Shown here: positions 34,595 to 44,264 of the stretch, one piece after another | Numbering within the stretch: position 1 is the first letter of the stretch | How the letters are laid out: every line of letters begins with the position of its first letter | DNA from: Betaproteobacteria bacterium HGW-Betaproteobacteria-6 | GTDB taxonomy: Bacteria; Pseudomonadota; Gammaproteobacteria; Burkholderiales; Rhodocyclaceae | Direction: 5' to 3' | Length of the DNA stretch: 47,705 bases | NCBI GenBank assembly: GCA_002842145.1 | Contig: PHCF01000012.1 | Location: 1 to 47,705, forward strand | Program-made: the position numbers and the translations under genes | Notes under the pieces: generated by a model | Database searches by the model: none | What the model was told of the DNA's origin: nothing | Seen by the model: only the letters and a program-made list of their open reading frames with translations

Positions 34595-35218
34595 TTAGAA
34601 AATTGTTAGGCGGTGCCCAGTTTTTGCCCACCGGTCAATTGCATCAGCCAACTGGGAAGAGGACTCAAGAAAGTCAACGAGTGACTGAAATTGAAATTCA
34701 CTCGTAACTCGCTCTAGCAATCGTAGTTTTGGTAGTAGCCCAAGCCCGGATTTATTGCTTCGCACCATCGATATCGTCGTGTCTCCGACTTCAAGAACAT
34801 GAGCAAGCTCGGCATCTGTCTTCAGCTGCAATGATAGCTTTGCTGCCTCTATCAATTTGACATTCTCGTTTTGTGCATCCAAGCGAGCTAGTTCTTGGTC
34901 GATTTGCTGGCTAGCCATCCTCTGATTCAATAGAACAAGATCATGCGCCAAGCGTTCCGGTAAGAGGCTTTCTACAAAAGTGCGTGTTTTTAGAAAGCCA
35001 ACACGATCAAGTACTTTGAGGCGCTGAAGCAGTCCAAGTTTTCGCGTGCCTGCACGTACCGAACTGATCATGGATTTATCAATCCCCAACCACGCAGCCA
35101 AAGCAGCATCGGTTGGGATGTTAAAACCAGAACGAATGCTATCCAAAAGCTTACATTCAGCTTCTGTATTTATTGCCCCATCATGCCGAACTGACTTAGC
35201 GCGAATAGTTGACTTCAT
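34595..35218 (-). CDS. Tandem-HTH protein, likely regulator of the gin operon
   Basis: A 207-residue protein made of two similar halves. The first (about 20-75) reads LDSIRSGFNIPTDAALAAWLGIDKSMISSVRAGTRKLGLLQRLKVLDRV; the second (about 120-175) reads IEAAKLSLQLKTDAELAHVLEVGDTTISMVRSNKSGLGLLPKLRLLERV. Each contains a helix-turn-helix-like segment (L-A-x-x-L-x-x-x-x-x-x-I-S-x-V-R). Such an internal duplication could let a monomer bind a dyad. It is divergent from ginA. A perfect 7-bp-arm palindrome overlaps its ATG, suggesting autoregulation. ATG 35218 is preferred to an upstream TTG at 35227. No named family recognised. Confidence 0.7.
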   Translation of the reverse strand: MKSTIRAKSVRHDGAINTEAECKLLDSIRSGFNIPTDAALAAWLGIDKSMISSVRAGTRKLGLLQRLKVLDRVGFLKTRTFVESLLPERLAHDLVLLNQRMASQQIDQELARLDAQNENVKLIEAAKLSLQLKTDAELAHVLEVGDTTISMVRSNKSGLGLLPKLRLLERVTSEFQFQSLVDFLESSSQLADAIDRWAKTGHRLTIF

Positions 35219-35229
35219 TGATGTCAACT
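35207..35229. promoter_or_regulatory. Palindrome overlapping the HTH gene start
   Basis: AGTTGAC (35207-35213) and GTCAACT (35223-35229) are perfect complements with a 9-base spacer that contains the HTH gene ATG. A bound repressor would block translation-initiation-region transcription and could influence ginA. The word ATGTCAACT also occurs at the left junction (34321). Confidence 0.55.
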
Positions 35230-35503
35230 TCTACTATCTACATCATGCAATGGCTGTTGAACGTCTTCTACGAAACCTTCAACAACCTTAAATTTCATCG
35301 CAATCTCGAACCAGTTTTTTGCAGCATCATGCCTTTCTAGGGATTTCAGGCTAGATCAAGGCTGAACGGAGCCCAACGGCCATGCACTAGGATCTAAACA
35401 AAGACAGTTTACCCGACTTGTCTAGCGTATGCGCCTGATGAGCTATTGCCCCCTTCAAACAATTGTTGTGTTGAGGGTTCAAATTCATACAAACATCATC
35501 AGC

Positions 35504-37636
35504 ATGCGCTACGCAATCAAAAACCAACAAGTAACACTCTATTTGGATAACCCTAAGCGAACAACAGAAACCATCGCAAGGCAATCCTTCGCGGGTTCAG
35601 GTCTGTCCGAGCAAACAATCATCTCGGTTTTAAACGCTGTAGTGATCAAATACCGCGGGCAGGTTTTACGGTCACAGCAATCAATAACTACGATTTTCCT
35701 ACGCCCTTTCTTCGCTTTCTTCAAAAAATCGGGAAATTCGTGGCCTCTAACGTCCGCAGACTGGCAAATTACAATTTACAGTTTCTTTGAGTTCTATCTG
35801 ACCGATACGACCTGGAGTAAGGGCCAATCACGATACCGGATAGGAATGTGGTCGGGGAGAGTCGCCAGCTTGTTAGAGTTTTTCGTTGAGGAAGAGATTA
35901 TTCCTCGGGACGTAAAAATACCAAAAATTCGAAGAAAATGGATTCGCAGCCTTAGCAAAGAGCAAGCATTACTTGGGCAGCCACACACCGACCTCACTAC
36001 AAAACCCAAAAAATTACTATTGGATATCAATATAGGAATTACTGATGCGGACTATTTAGATACCATCGAGAAAAAATGCAGGAATCTTGTTAACGTCATC
36101 AGAACGATATGCCAAACCCATTGGACGAGGTTAATGTTAGATGGGGAGACTGGAAGGAAACTGGCAGATCAAGTTACCGATTCCGAAATTGAATCAGCAA
36201 TTACTACTCAGCAATACGGAACCCCAAGACAAAATGGCGGCCCCCAGATTAGATATGCAAGTCCGGCTTATGAGCACGGCCTGGCTTGGGCTTTGGCCCT
36301 AATACGTCATAGCCTAGCAAACGGAAATACCAAAGATTGCGTTTCACTTGAAACGCTAAGAGCATCACCATTTTTTCCAAAACGATTGTTTTTTACACGG
36401 AAAAAGCATGAGCATTATGGGGTATTAGAAAACTTAACTGCCATGAGTCATGAGCAATGGCAGGCAATTCAACTTCCAGCTCAGTTTTATCGATTTTCCG
36501 GACTACTTACAAACGTCGATATAGCTGCCGTCTGTTGTCTATTGATCATTGAGCACCCCTCATTCACTTCAGAAGCACTCCAGGATGCGAGATTATTAGA
36601 CGTTAGAGGAAAGCCATATTTACTATTAACCGACAACAATGAGCACTCGATTCTAAGTCTAGATAAGCCACGTGCAGGAAATCGAAAATCGGTTGTACTG
36701 ACCTCGGTTTCCCAGAAACTGGTGATGGATATTCTCCAATGGACGGCCCCCGTAAGAAAAGCACTCAGGCGCTGCGGAGATAAGACTTGGCGCTACCTAT
36801 TTCTAGGCGTAACCCACATCAATGGTCAGCACGGTCATCTCGGAATATTGGAAGGAAAGGTTAACTACCTGACCGGAAGAAATACCAATATTGGTTTAAC
36901 AACGATCTACCCAGAGTTCAATCAACACGGACTTGAGAAAGGTAGCTTCGATTTTCGCCGCTTGAGAAATACGCTAGGGGTGATTCGATGGTTCGAAACC
37001 GGCTCCATCATTGAGATGAGTAGGCAATTAGGGAACACCCGCAAAGTAGCTCTTGAGAATTATTTGCCACCAGCTTTGTTACACGCTTGGAATACCCGAA
37101 TTATCCGCCGATTTCAAAACTTTTTAATAATACTCGCGGCCCACGATGAGCCATATTTACTCGAAGTCACTGACTTCTCAAACATACAAGACCTTCAGCA
37201 CTTTGTGGCTCAACTTGTCTCGGATTACCCCCCAAAAACGAGTCCACTAGGTAACGAAGTCCAAAGGCGATTGGGTTCAGACCAGCAAAAGGAAGCTGTA
37301 TCGTCAACCTCTACCCCTAGCCTGCTGAGTGTACAGCTCTCCCCTAAAAGCCTGGGTATTCTGTATGCCTTCTGTGATTACGCAAAGCAAACGTTATCGG
37401 ATGATGAGCTAAAAAAAATTGATGCTCTTACCGGCTTAGCGCCCCAGCAATTTATAGATATAGGAAGCCTTTTTCGGCACGCAGCAGAAAGTGAAAGTAT
37501 CCATTCATCGCTGCGCGAAATGCTTGATGTTCCACTCCTAAAGCAGGTTCACGGAGAAGCACTTGCCATGCAAAAGTACCTCACAATTAATTTTCCCAAA
37601 CTGGCCATCAAAGATGATTGGATGGAGAGGTTATGA
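35504..37636 (+). CDS. ginA: Large tyrosine recombinase, GinA-like
   Basis: A protein of about 710 residues (ATG 35504; earlier in-frame ATGs at 35429 and 35438 are possible, none with a strong ribosome site). The N-terminal half is a SAM-like core-binding region (SADWQITIYSFFEFYLTDTTW). Near residue 500 lies a recombinase-like block FDFRRLRNTLGVIRWFETGSIIEMSRQLGNTRKVALENYLPP with the box II Arg and candidate nucleophile Tyr, but the usual His residues are replaced. It is first in the operon and overlaps the ginB start. Assignment rests on operon layout plus this motif. Confidence 0.75.
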   Translation: MRYAIKNQQVTLYLDNPKRTTETIARQSFAGSGLSEQTIISVLNAVVIKYRGQVLRSQQSITTIFLRPFFAFFKKSGNSWPLTSADWQITIYSFFEFYLTDTTWSKGQSRYRIGMWSGRVASLLEFFVEEEIIPRDVKIPKIRRKWIRSLSKEQALLGQPHTDLTTKPKKLLLDINIGITDADYLDTIEKKCRNLVNVIRTICQTHWTRLMLDGETGRKLADQVTDSEIESAITTQQYGTPRQNGGPQIRYASPAYEHGLAWALALIRHSLANGNTKDCVSLETLRASPFFPKRLFFTRKKHEHYGVLENLTAMSHEQWQAIQLPAQFYRFSGLLTNVDIAAVCCLLIIEHPSFTSEALQDARLLDVRGKPYLLLTDNNEHSILSLDKPRAGNRKSVVLTSVSQKLVMDILQWTAPVRKALRRCGDKTWRYLFLGVTHINGQHGHLGILEGKVNYLTGRNTNIGLTTIYPEFNQHGLEKGSFDFRRLRNTLGVIRWFETGSIIEMSRQLGNTRKVALENYLPPALLHAWNTRIIRRFQNFLIILAAHDEPYLLEVTDFSNIQDLQHFVAQLVSDYPPKTSPLGNEVQRRLGSDQQKEAVSSTSTPSLLSVQLSPKSLGILYAFCDYAKQTLSDDELKKIDALTGLAPQQFIDIGSLFRHAAESESIHSSLREMLDVPLLKQVHGEALAMQKYLTINFPKLAIKDDWMERL

Positions 37637-39825
37637 CTGACCTTGCAGCCCGCATAGATCGGCTACCAACACCACAGTTCCCCAAAAATTTCAATGAACA
37701 AGACCGGCAGATGACTCTGTTGGCATTGGCATCAGCCAAACACTCCATGCGCCCTTACGACGGAAAATTTGAAGCACCATGGCTGCTTAGCCCTTTCGAA
37801 GGATCGACCTGGGATACGAAAAATCGAGGTCGAGAGGAACTGCTGGATGGAATATGGCATAACACTGTTCGGCTGAATTGGCGAATCCCCCTCCCCAACG
37901 GGGCTTTATTGACTGACATACGCTACGAGCGGATTTTGACGCTAGCAAAAAAAATTCAATTTTTCATGCGATGTAATCTAATTCCTGGTCCATCCGCACC
38001 GGAAGCATGGAAAACAGCCACGGGGCAACTAGTTAGCGTTATTCGTTGGCTCGTGCTTCATGAAGAACGGTTTCAACCTGCGGAATATGGATTTAAATTA
38101 CTAGATCAATCTTCTGTCGAATGGTTGCTTGGATTGATTGCAGAGGGAAGCTGGGCACACGCCCTACAAATCCCTCAACGGCTTATTTCGGCAATCTACA
38201 TAAGCGCCCATGGCACGCCCTGTCCACAGCAGTTTATTGATGATCCATACACAATCCCCCAATCAGAAATTTCAACTCTGATGCAGTGGCTGGAAAGTCA
38301 AAACAACTACACTGCTGTAAGAGGGGGAAGCAATCTTGGCAAACGATACCTCCGACGGGCTTCCCTGGCCAAGCTGATCAACGAGAGTCGCTCCTCCTTA
38401 ATGGGCTACAAAATCTCGCTTTTCCTTCGGCAATTCGAACCAGATTTCAAAAATGAACAGCTTCTAACACCATTATCACTTTCTACCGAACTCCCGAGCC
38501 AAAACGCGCGCTCCCTTCAAGTTGTGTGTGGTGCAGAATCATCAATAATTAAAACATCCACAGCCATTGCAAGCGCATTGGATAGCCATCTAAATATTCC
38601 AGATTTTCTCCCTGACCCAGCAAACATTTCTCTTCGTCGCGCACTAAGCATTGCCAAACGTATGGCTCGACCATCGTCACACACCCCATTTATGCCCATC
38701 GAAACCGGCCTTGCTTATTTAAATACGGCGATACGGTTTGTTCATAGTTATGGTGAGTCGATCATAGGTCTATATCTGGCGGTAAGGGCGGACTGTAATT
38801 CTAAGAAACGTGTTCGAAACACCGCTCTCAATATTTCATTACACCATCAGTCAGAAAAATGGCACACCGCTTCTGGAGAGCCGTTAGTTTCCGTACTGAA
38901 CATTACTGAATTTCGTAGAGAAAAAAGAAACCCTGAATTCGATAGATTTCGCTCGAACCCAACTTTGGATGAAGCTCTGCGGGTATTAATCGGCTCTTGC
39001 ATTGTTTGCATGGCGCTTCTAAAACCATCGAGAGATGAGGAATTGACTCACTTGAAACGTAAATGTATACGCCAATATGCTGGCGGCTCTTGGATCAATT
39101 TCAGCCTTGGAAAGAGCAATACCGGCACGGCCTGGTTGGATGAGGACCGTCCCATTCCATTAATTACCGCTAAGGCGATTTGTTTGCTTCAGCAGTTGGG
39201 AGATGGGCTTTCAAAACAACGTTCAGATAATCGAAAAATAAAGGACAACTTATTCTACTTACCTAAATTTGATGGAATGTCCGCATTGGGAGCTAAAGAC
39301 TCATTACTTACTCAGCATCTTGATATATTTTGCGACTTCGTTAATTTGCCACCCGACGAGGAAGGGCGACGTTGGTATGTACGAATTCATGAAATGCGGA
39401 AATGGTTTCTTCTCCTACTCTTTTGGTCCGGCCGCTTTGATGTTCTGGATGCCATGAGATGGATTGCAGGCCACACGGATGCAGAACATGTCTATGCATA
39501 TATCGAACATGAATTCCCTGGAGAAGAATTACCTCAACTAGAAGCGGAATACTCAATCGACCGAATTTATCGAAGAGAACAAGAGCGAAAAATTAATAAC
39601 AATGTGCCAAATAGCAAGGATGGCATTGATGCGCTGTACGATATAGTTTTAAAGCACTTTAATGTAGCATCCTTAACCATGGTTCCTGAATCAGAATGGG
39701 CGGATTTTGTGCTATCACTTCGAAAAGACGAAAAATTCCATTTAGAACCGCATACTGTTTACGCGGAGAATAATCACGACGTAATTGGGGTTAATATTTC
39801 TTTTGTAATGCATGAGACCGAATAA
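37633..39825 (+). CDS. ginB: Large tyrosine recombinase, GinB-like
   Basis: A 730-residue recombinase. GGAG six bases before ATG 37633 and a 4-base overlap with the ginA stop fix the start. The catalytic domain (about 450-660) has the classic set: Arg in PSRDEELTHLK, Lys in SLGKSNTG, His-x-x-Arg in YVRIHEMRKWF, His in IAGHTDAEHV and nucleophile Tyr in YAYIEHEF. The long N-terminal part (1-440) resembles no named domain and presumably binds the ends. In GInt islands all four gin products are needed for integration and excision. Its stop overlaps the ginC start (TAATG). Confidence 0.85.
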   Translation: MTDLAARIDRLPTPQFPKNFNEQDRQMTLLALASAKHSMRPYDGKFEAPWLLSPFEGSTWDTKNRGREELLDGIWHNTVRLNWRIPLPNGALLTDIRYERILTLAKKIQFFMRCNLIPGPSAPEAWKTATGQLVSVIRWLVLHEERFQPAEYGFKLLDQSSVEWLLGLIAEGSWAHALQIPQRLISAIYISAHGTPCPQQFIDDPYTIPQSEISTLMQWLESQNNYTAVRGGSNLGKRYLRRASLAKLINESRSSLMGYKISLFLRQFEPDFKNEQLLTPLSLSTELPSQNARSLQVVCGAESSIIKTSTAIASALDSHLNIPDFLPDPANISLRRALSIAKRMARPSSHTPFMPIETGLAYLNTAIRFVHSYGESIIGLYLAVRADCNSKKRVRNTALNISLHHQSEKWHTASGEPLVSVLNITEFRREKRNPEFDRFRSNPTLDEALRVLIGSCIVCMALLKPSRDEELTHLKRKCIRQYAGGSWINFSLGKSNTGTAWLDEDRPIPLITAKAICLLQQLGDGLSKQRSDNRKIKDNLFYLPKFDGMSALGAKDSLLTQHLDIFCDFVNLPPDEEGRRWYVRIHEMRKWFLLLLFWSGRFDVLDAMRWIAGHTDAEHVYAYIEHEFPGEELPQLEAEYSIDRIYRREQERKINNNVPNSKDGIDALYDIVLKHFNVASLTMVPESEWADFVLSLRKDEKFHLEPHTVYAENNHDVIGVNISFVMHETE

Positions 39826-40430
39826 TGGCAGGACGCGGCGCTTACAAAAGGAAAGCTGAAAATCTCGCGAATGTTCGCGCTCGGCATGATCTTTTGATCG
39901 AGGGGATTCGATCACCAGCCCAAGTCGCTATGGTTGTACGCTCCAGCCTGATAGGTCAGCGCGCTTTTGTTGCACTCGATCTGCCCAAGCTGAAAATAAA
40001 ACCTATTGCACTTAACACTCTTAAAAGCCTATCAAACGAAATTTTCACCCAACCTGACGAAGAAAATCGTACAGGTTTTTCTTACCTAGACGCTCTGCGG
40101 GTTCGTTTAATACAAGAGCTTTCGAAGGCCACGCTGGCACGAACTGTTGCTGCGAAAGAGGATCGTGCAACGACCATAACAGAAAACCTGACGTCACGAC
40201 TTACTGCAACGGAAGCTCATTGCATTAAATTACAATATGCATACATGAGCCTCTATTCCGCAATAAACGGACTGATTAAGAGCAGCGATCTACAGCCAGA
40301 TGCACAGGAAAGACTCTATAGAGTCCTTGAGAACCATCACACGGCATTCTCAAATCTGTTCGAACCAAAAATCCAAAATGCCAATGATGGCAATGGAAAG
40401 GTGAGCAATTTACACGGACGTGAAAATTAG
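39825..40430 (+). CDS. ginC: Small helical accessory protein, GinC-like
   Basis: A 201-residue, basic, mainly helical protein: MAGRGAYKRKAENLANVRARHDLLIEGIRSPAQVAMVV at the start, and a coiled-coil-like middle (ITENLTSRLTATEAHCIKLQYAYMSLYSAING). It lies third in the operon between two recombinase genes, the position of the small putative helix-loop-helix protein GinC. Both ends are tightly packed (TAATG overlap upstream; 2 bases to ginD). By analogy with TnpC of Tn554-like transposons it may be an accessory factor (inference). No catalytic motif. Confidence 0.75.
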   Translation: MAGRGAYKRKAENLANVRARHDLLIEGIRSPAQVAMVVRSSLIGQRAFVALDLPKLKIKPIALNTLKSLSNEIFTQPDEENRTGFSYLDALRVRLIQELSKATLARTVAAKEDRATTITENLTSRLTATEAHCIKLQYAYMSLYSAINGLIKSSDLQPDAQERLYRVLENHHTAFSNLFEPKIQNANDGNGKVSNLHGREN

Positions 40431-40432
40431 AA

Positions 40433-41962
40433 ATGAAATCTCAACTTTTCCACGTATTGCCGCCAACAAGCTTGGCCCATTCAGGAGTAAAACATAAATT
40501 TGGCGATCACGTTACTATTCAAAACATCCGAGCCTTCCCGTTCGTGCACTGGCCATCTGGTAAACCATGCGACCCTGTTAATATGTATTTACTTGATATA
40601 GCGATTGAAGCTACTGGTGATTCACTAAGAACTTACGCTACCAAATTGAGTCATCTCGTCAGGTATTGCGGTAGAAACGTAATAAATATCGAAAACCTAA
40701 CAGATGCGCACATTCAAGAATTATCCAAAGAATTGCAAGATGAGATGTTGCAATCAGCCCCCTTGGAGCGAAAACGTAATGACAATACCATTCGAGCAAT
40801 CCTGAGTCAGGCAATCCGATTTCTTCTTTGGTATCAAAGCAAATTTATGTTGTTGCTACGTACGCCACTGATCGGCGAACATCGCATTTCTCCACAGATA
40901 ATAATCAAAAAGGTAGTAAACGACAGGGGCAAAGGCAAGAACAAACAAATTGATTATTACTATACACACTCGGCCATGCCCACAGGTGAAAGTCGCGAAC
41001 CCAAGCGCCCTATTGCAACATCTATGATTGAGGACATTCAGCGTTGTATCAATAGACTAGGGGTAACGCAAGAATATAGCGCCCGCTTTATCCAACGTTA
41101 CAAAAACAACCAATCACTATTATCCGCTCAATTAAATTATATGCGCGCAAGGCGCCACTTTATGATCTGGATAATGATGCACACAGGGCTTCGGCCGAGC
41201 GAACTCGACGAAATGCAGGTAATGGAACATGAAAAAATTCTTCAAACGCGTAAATTATTAATACCAACTAAGAAAAGAAGAAAGCACAATGCCCCCAAAC
41301 GTTCTTTCCCTCTATTAATTAATTCTGCTTCTGTTGTTCACCGTTATTTACTAGCAAGAAAATCCTACTGCGAATCTTTAATTTCTGCAGGAATAAAACC
41401 CAATCCTGGCGAATCGTTTTTTCTTAGGCTGGATGGAAATCCAATAAAAAAATCGTCCCTTGAAAAAGATTTTGAACGCCTTGCAAATAAGGCTGGATAC
41501 AAAGGCGTTCAGGCTTGCCTCAGCATGTTTCGGCATAGATTCATTACTTACGAAGTAATCGCACATCTAAAAGAGTTCATCCAACACTCCGGAAAATCCC
41601 GCCAGATGATGACCGATATCGATTATCAGTCAATTCTTAAACGAGTGGCGACAAAGACAGGACATGGCTCTATCGAAAGTCTTTGGAATTATATCGACCT
41701 TGCCTGGGATGAGATAGACGTGTGGGGATCTATCGACAAGGCTATTGCAAGATTAAATTCCGCAGATCAACTATTTTCAGACCTTTTGGCACTTCAACAT
41801 GAGACAATCGTATTAGACAATCGCCAATCAAACAGAAAGATTGATCTTAAACAGATAGTCGACCGCATCGGTGAAATAATTTCTACCGCAAAGCAGGACA
41901 TTAAAATTAATGAGCTACACGGTAAAAATGTTACCTCCAGCGAAATACACCATCTTTATTAA
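40433..41962 (+). CDS. ginD: Tyrosine recombinase, GinD-like
   Basis: A 509-residue recombinase. Residues about 60-150 form a SAM-like core-binding domain (LRTYATKLSHLVRYCGRNVINIENLTDAHIQEL). The catalytic domain (about 235-430) shows Arg in MMHTGLRPSELDEM, Lys-rich PTKKRRKHNAPKR, the box II Arg in LSMFRHRFITY (the first His is Ser here), His in TKTGHGSIESL and nucleophile Tyr in WNYIDLAW. It is the last recombinase of the gin operon. Its stop is only 28 bases before the island yaeQ ATG, so yaeQ is probably read from the same transcript. Confidence 0.85.
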   Translation: MKSQLFHVLPPTSLAHSGVKHKFGDHVTIQNIRAFPFVHWPSGKPCDPVNMYLLDIAIEATGDSLRTYATKLSHLVRYCGRNVINIENLTDAHIQELSKELQDEMLQSAPLERKRNDNTIRAILSQAIRFLLWYQSKFMLLLRTPLIGEHRISPQIIIKKVVNDRGKGKNKQIDYYYTHSAMPTGESREPKRPIATSMIEDIQRCINRLGVTQEYSARFIQRYKNNQSLLSAQLNYMRARRHFMIWIMMHTGLRPSELDEMQVMEHEKILQTRKLLIPTKKRRKHNAPKRSFPLLINSASVVHRYLLARKSYCESLISAGIKPNPGESFFLRLDGNPIKKSSLEKDFERLANKAGYKGVQACLSMFRHRFITYEVIAHLKEFIQHSGKSRQMMTDIDYQSILKRVATKTGHGSIESLWNYIDLAWDEIDVWGSIDKAIARLNSADQLFSDLLALQHETIVLDNRQSNRKIDLKQIVDRIGEIISTAKQDIKINELHGKNVTSSEIHHLY

Positions 41963-41990
41963 AGCAAATTATTTTTTAAATCTAGACAAC

Positions 41991-42530
41991 ATGGCCCTCA
42001 AGTCAACTATTTTCAAAACCAATCTCAACATCGCCGACATGGACCGCCCCTATTACGGGCAACATCAATTAATATTGGCAAGGCACCCATCAGAAACGAA
42101 CGAAAGACTTATGGTTCGTGTCTTGGCCTTTGCGCTATTCGCCAACGAACATCTTGAATTTGGACGCGGACTATCAACTGAAGACGACGCTGCGTTATGG
42201 CTCAAGGATTACACCGGGGATGTGCGTCTATGGATCGAGGTCGGATTACCGGATCCGCGAGTATTGCGCAAAGCTTGCGGTCGCGCTGACAGCGTGGTTG
42301 TCTTAGCCTACGGTGGCCGACAAGCCGATATCTGGTGGACGAACAATGCAGCGGCATTAGAGAAACTTGACAAATTGAGTGTCCTCGCACTCGACAGCGA
42401 ACAATCAATGGCGCTGGCGTCACTTGCGTCACGAGGCATGGACCTCCAATGCACAATCCAAGATAACCAGATTTGGCTTACTGATGGAGAAAATACTGTT
42501 GCCATTGAGTTGCGTAAACTGACGAAATAG
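41991..42530 (+). CDS. yaeQ: Intact YaeQ carried by the island
   Basis: A complete 179-residue YaeQ: MALKSTIFKTNLNIADMDRPYYGQHQLILARHPSETNERLMVRVLAFALFANE, then FGRGLSTEDDAALW, WIEVGLPDPRVLRKACGRAD and ASLASRGMDLQCTIQDNQIW. The family has a PD-(D/E)XK nuclease-like fold; its function is unknown. It is only moderately similar to the resident broken copy at 33845 and more AT-rich, so it is not a recent duplicate of it. Placed as a fifth gene behind ginD, it would restore YaeQ in cells where the island has destroyed the resident gene. No strong ribosome site is seen. Confidence 0.9.
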   Translation: MALKSTIFKTNLNIADMDRPYYGQHQLILARHPSETNERLMVRVLAFALFANEHLEFGRGLSTEDDAALWLKDYTGDVRLWIEVGLPDPRVLRKACGRADSVVVLAYGGRQADIWWTNNAAALEKLDKLSVLALDSEQSMALASLASRGMDLQCTIQDNQIWLTDGENTVAIELRKLTK

Positions 42531-42634
42531 CAACCTGATTACGATGCGAAACAGAGGAATGGTACGGTATTTAATCGTTCAGCCGCAGCAGTTCTTGCAG
42601 ATGCGAAATTCTGTATAGCGAGCGATTGTTAGGC

Positions 42635-43156
42635 TCATGTTTCAAAGTACGGTAGCCAGCGATGCGGTAGCAATTCGCTGATCCGGCTGTTGGGCTGATT
42701 CGGCAAGGGAGACAGGATGTCTTTCAGATAGAGGAAGGGATCGTGGCCGTTCAGCTTGGCCGATTGGATCAGGCTCATGATCGCGGCGGTCCGTTTGCCG
42801 GCGCGCAGGCTGCCGGCAAATAACCAGTTCTTCCGACCCGTGGCAATGGGCCGGATTCGGTTCTCAATCCAATTGTTATCAATCGGCACCAGGCCATCGC
42901 CAAGATAGTGGACGAGTGCCTTCCAGCGTTTGAGGCTGTAATCGATCGCTTTGGCCGTCGAGGATCCGTTGGGCTCCTGCAATCGGTGCCGGGTCAACCA
43001 GCCATGGAACTCATCCAGAATCGGCTTTGCCTGCTCCTGGCGACTTCGTCGTCGGTCGTCCGGGTTCAGTTCGATGACTTCTCGCTCGATTTGATAGAGC
43101 TTCTGGATATAGCCCAGCGCCTGCTGGGCAATCGAGCTAACTGCTCCATTTTTCAT
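42635..43156 (-). pseudogene. IS66-family transposase, C-terminal remnant
   Basis: About 173 residues matching the C-terminal third of an IS66 TnpC transposase: QALGYIQKLYQIEREV, AIDYSLKRWKALVHYLGDGLVPIDNNWIENRIRPIATGRKNWLFAGS with the catalytic-region Glu in W-I-E-N, and a typical end (LLPHRWLPYFET). Full proteins are about 500 residues, so the N-terminal two thirds, TnpA, TnpB and recognisable terminal repeats are gone. GC content is higher than the surrounding cargo, showing an independent origin. It marks past insertion and deletion in the cargo. Confidence 0.88.
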
Positions 43157-43240
43157 TAAATCTATTCACCCGAGACAGGCAACTAATCGGAATCCTTGAC
43201 GTCACTATCCTAGGCTGAAATTTCACGGCTAATACATCGA

Positions 43241-44158
43241 TTACACCCCATGCGGCATCTCAGCGCTCTGAGAGCCAACTTCTTTAGTGGACTCTTCAGA
43301 CATCGCTAACCATCCTTTTGCTGCGGCAGATAGATGATTTCCTCGCACCCAGGCCAAGTCTATTCTCCAAGGAACTTGGGGCTCAACGAGCGACGAAACT
43401 GTAAAATCGCTTAGATCCAATTTATCCAATGCAGAACTTGGTAAGAGAGAGATGCCTACACCACTTCTTACCATTTCTAGAATGAACCCAATCTGTCCGC
43501 TTCGGCCAGCGACGCTTGGAATGAATCCAAGCGATTTGCAAGCCTCAAATATTCTGTCGTTAAGAACATACGACTCTGAAAATAGAATAAATGGCTCCTC
43601 AGCTAAGTCAGATAGATTTACAACTGGGTGTCGAGCCCAATAGGATTTTGCAGGTGCAAGTAGCGCAAGTTTGTCGTCGATCAGCATCTGATGTTCAAAG
43701 AGAGTCTCATCAATCGGTGCCAACAGTCCACCCAATTCGATCTCCCCACTAAGCAACGCTGCTTCAATTGCACGAGAACCATCCTCAAACAATTTTAGTT
43801 CTACGCCCGGATAACGTCGTTTATATGCGCCGATAAATGGCACAAATAGTCGTGGCCCTAACGGTGGAATCCCAATCCGTAACTCGCCGCGCTGAAGACC
43901 ACTCAGTTCGTTCAAGGCCAATTGCATGTTTGCAGCACCGGCCAGCATACCTTCAGCGTAGCCAAGGACAATTCGACCAGCATCCGTCAAAACAACATTT
44001 CGGCTGTTTCGCTGAAGAAGTGGCAACCCAAGTTCACTTTCCAATTGGCTAACAAGCTTGCTAATTGTGGGCTGCGTGACCGAAATCCGATCAGCTGCAG
44101 CGGTAAATCCGCCTGTACGGACTACCTCGACAAACGCCCTTAGAGTGCGTAATTCCAT
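43241..44158 (-). CDS. LysR-family transcriptional regulator (cargo)
   Basis: A 305-residue regulator: N-terminal winged helix-turn-helix (FVEVVRTGGFTAAADRISVTQPTISKLVSQLESELGLPLL, about 9-48) and an effector domain (about 90-290; GELRIGIPPLGPRLFVPFIGAYKRRYPGVELKLFEDGSR). It resembles the CynR/CidR branch. AT-rich codons fit the island. It is divergent from the truncated kinase gene; a palindrome ATTCCA-AAC-TGGAAT directly upstream is a likely operator. The tautomerase/aldolase pair 1 kb away is a possible target set (inference). Confidence 0.9.
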   Translation of the reverse strand: MELRTLRAFVEVVRTGGFTAAADRISVTQPTISKLVSQLESELGLPLLQRNSRNVVLTDAGRIVLGYAEGMLAGAANMQLALNELSGLQRGELRIGIPPLGPRLFVPFIGAYKRRYPGVELKLFEDGSRAIEAALLSGEIELGGLLAPIDETLFEHQMLIDDKLALLAPAKSYWARHPVVNLSDLAEEPFILFSESYVLNDRIFEACKSLGFIPSVAGRSGQIGFILEMVRSGVGISLLPSSALDKLDLSDFTVSSLVEPQVPWRIDLAWVRGNHLSAAAKGWLAMSEESTKEVGSQSAEMPHGV

Positions 44159-44167
44159 AACCCATCC

Positions 44168-44182
44168 ATTCCAAACTGGAAT
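44168..44182. promoter_or_regulatory. Palindromic operator upstream of the cargo LysR gene
   Basis: ATTCCAAACTGGAAT is a perfect dyad ten bases before the LysR start, and a further half-site TGGAAT lies at 44208. The spacing suits a LysR-type autoregulatory site. Confidence 0.55.
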
Positions 44183-44264
44183 CCAATTGATAATTATAAT
44201 TCATATATGGAATTTATTGCAGTGACTAAGCTATAGCTATCTGAAGAACACCTAGGACTTAGCC

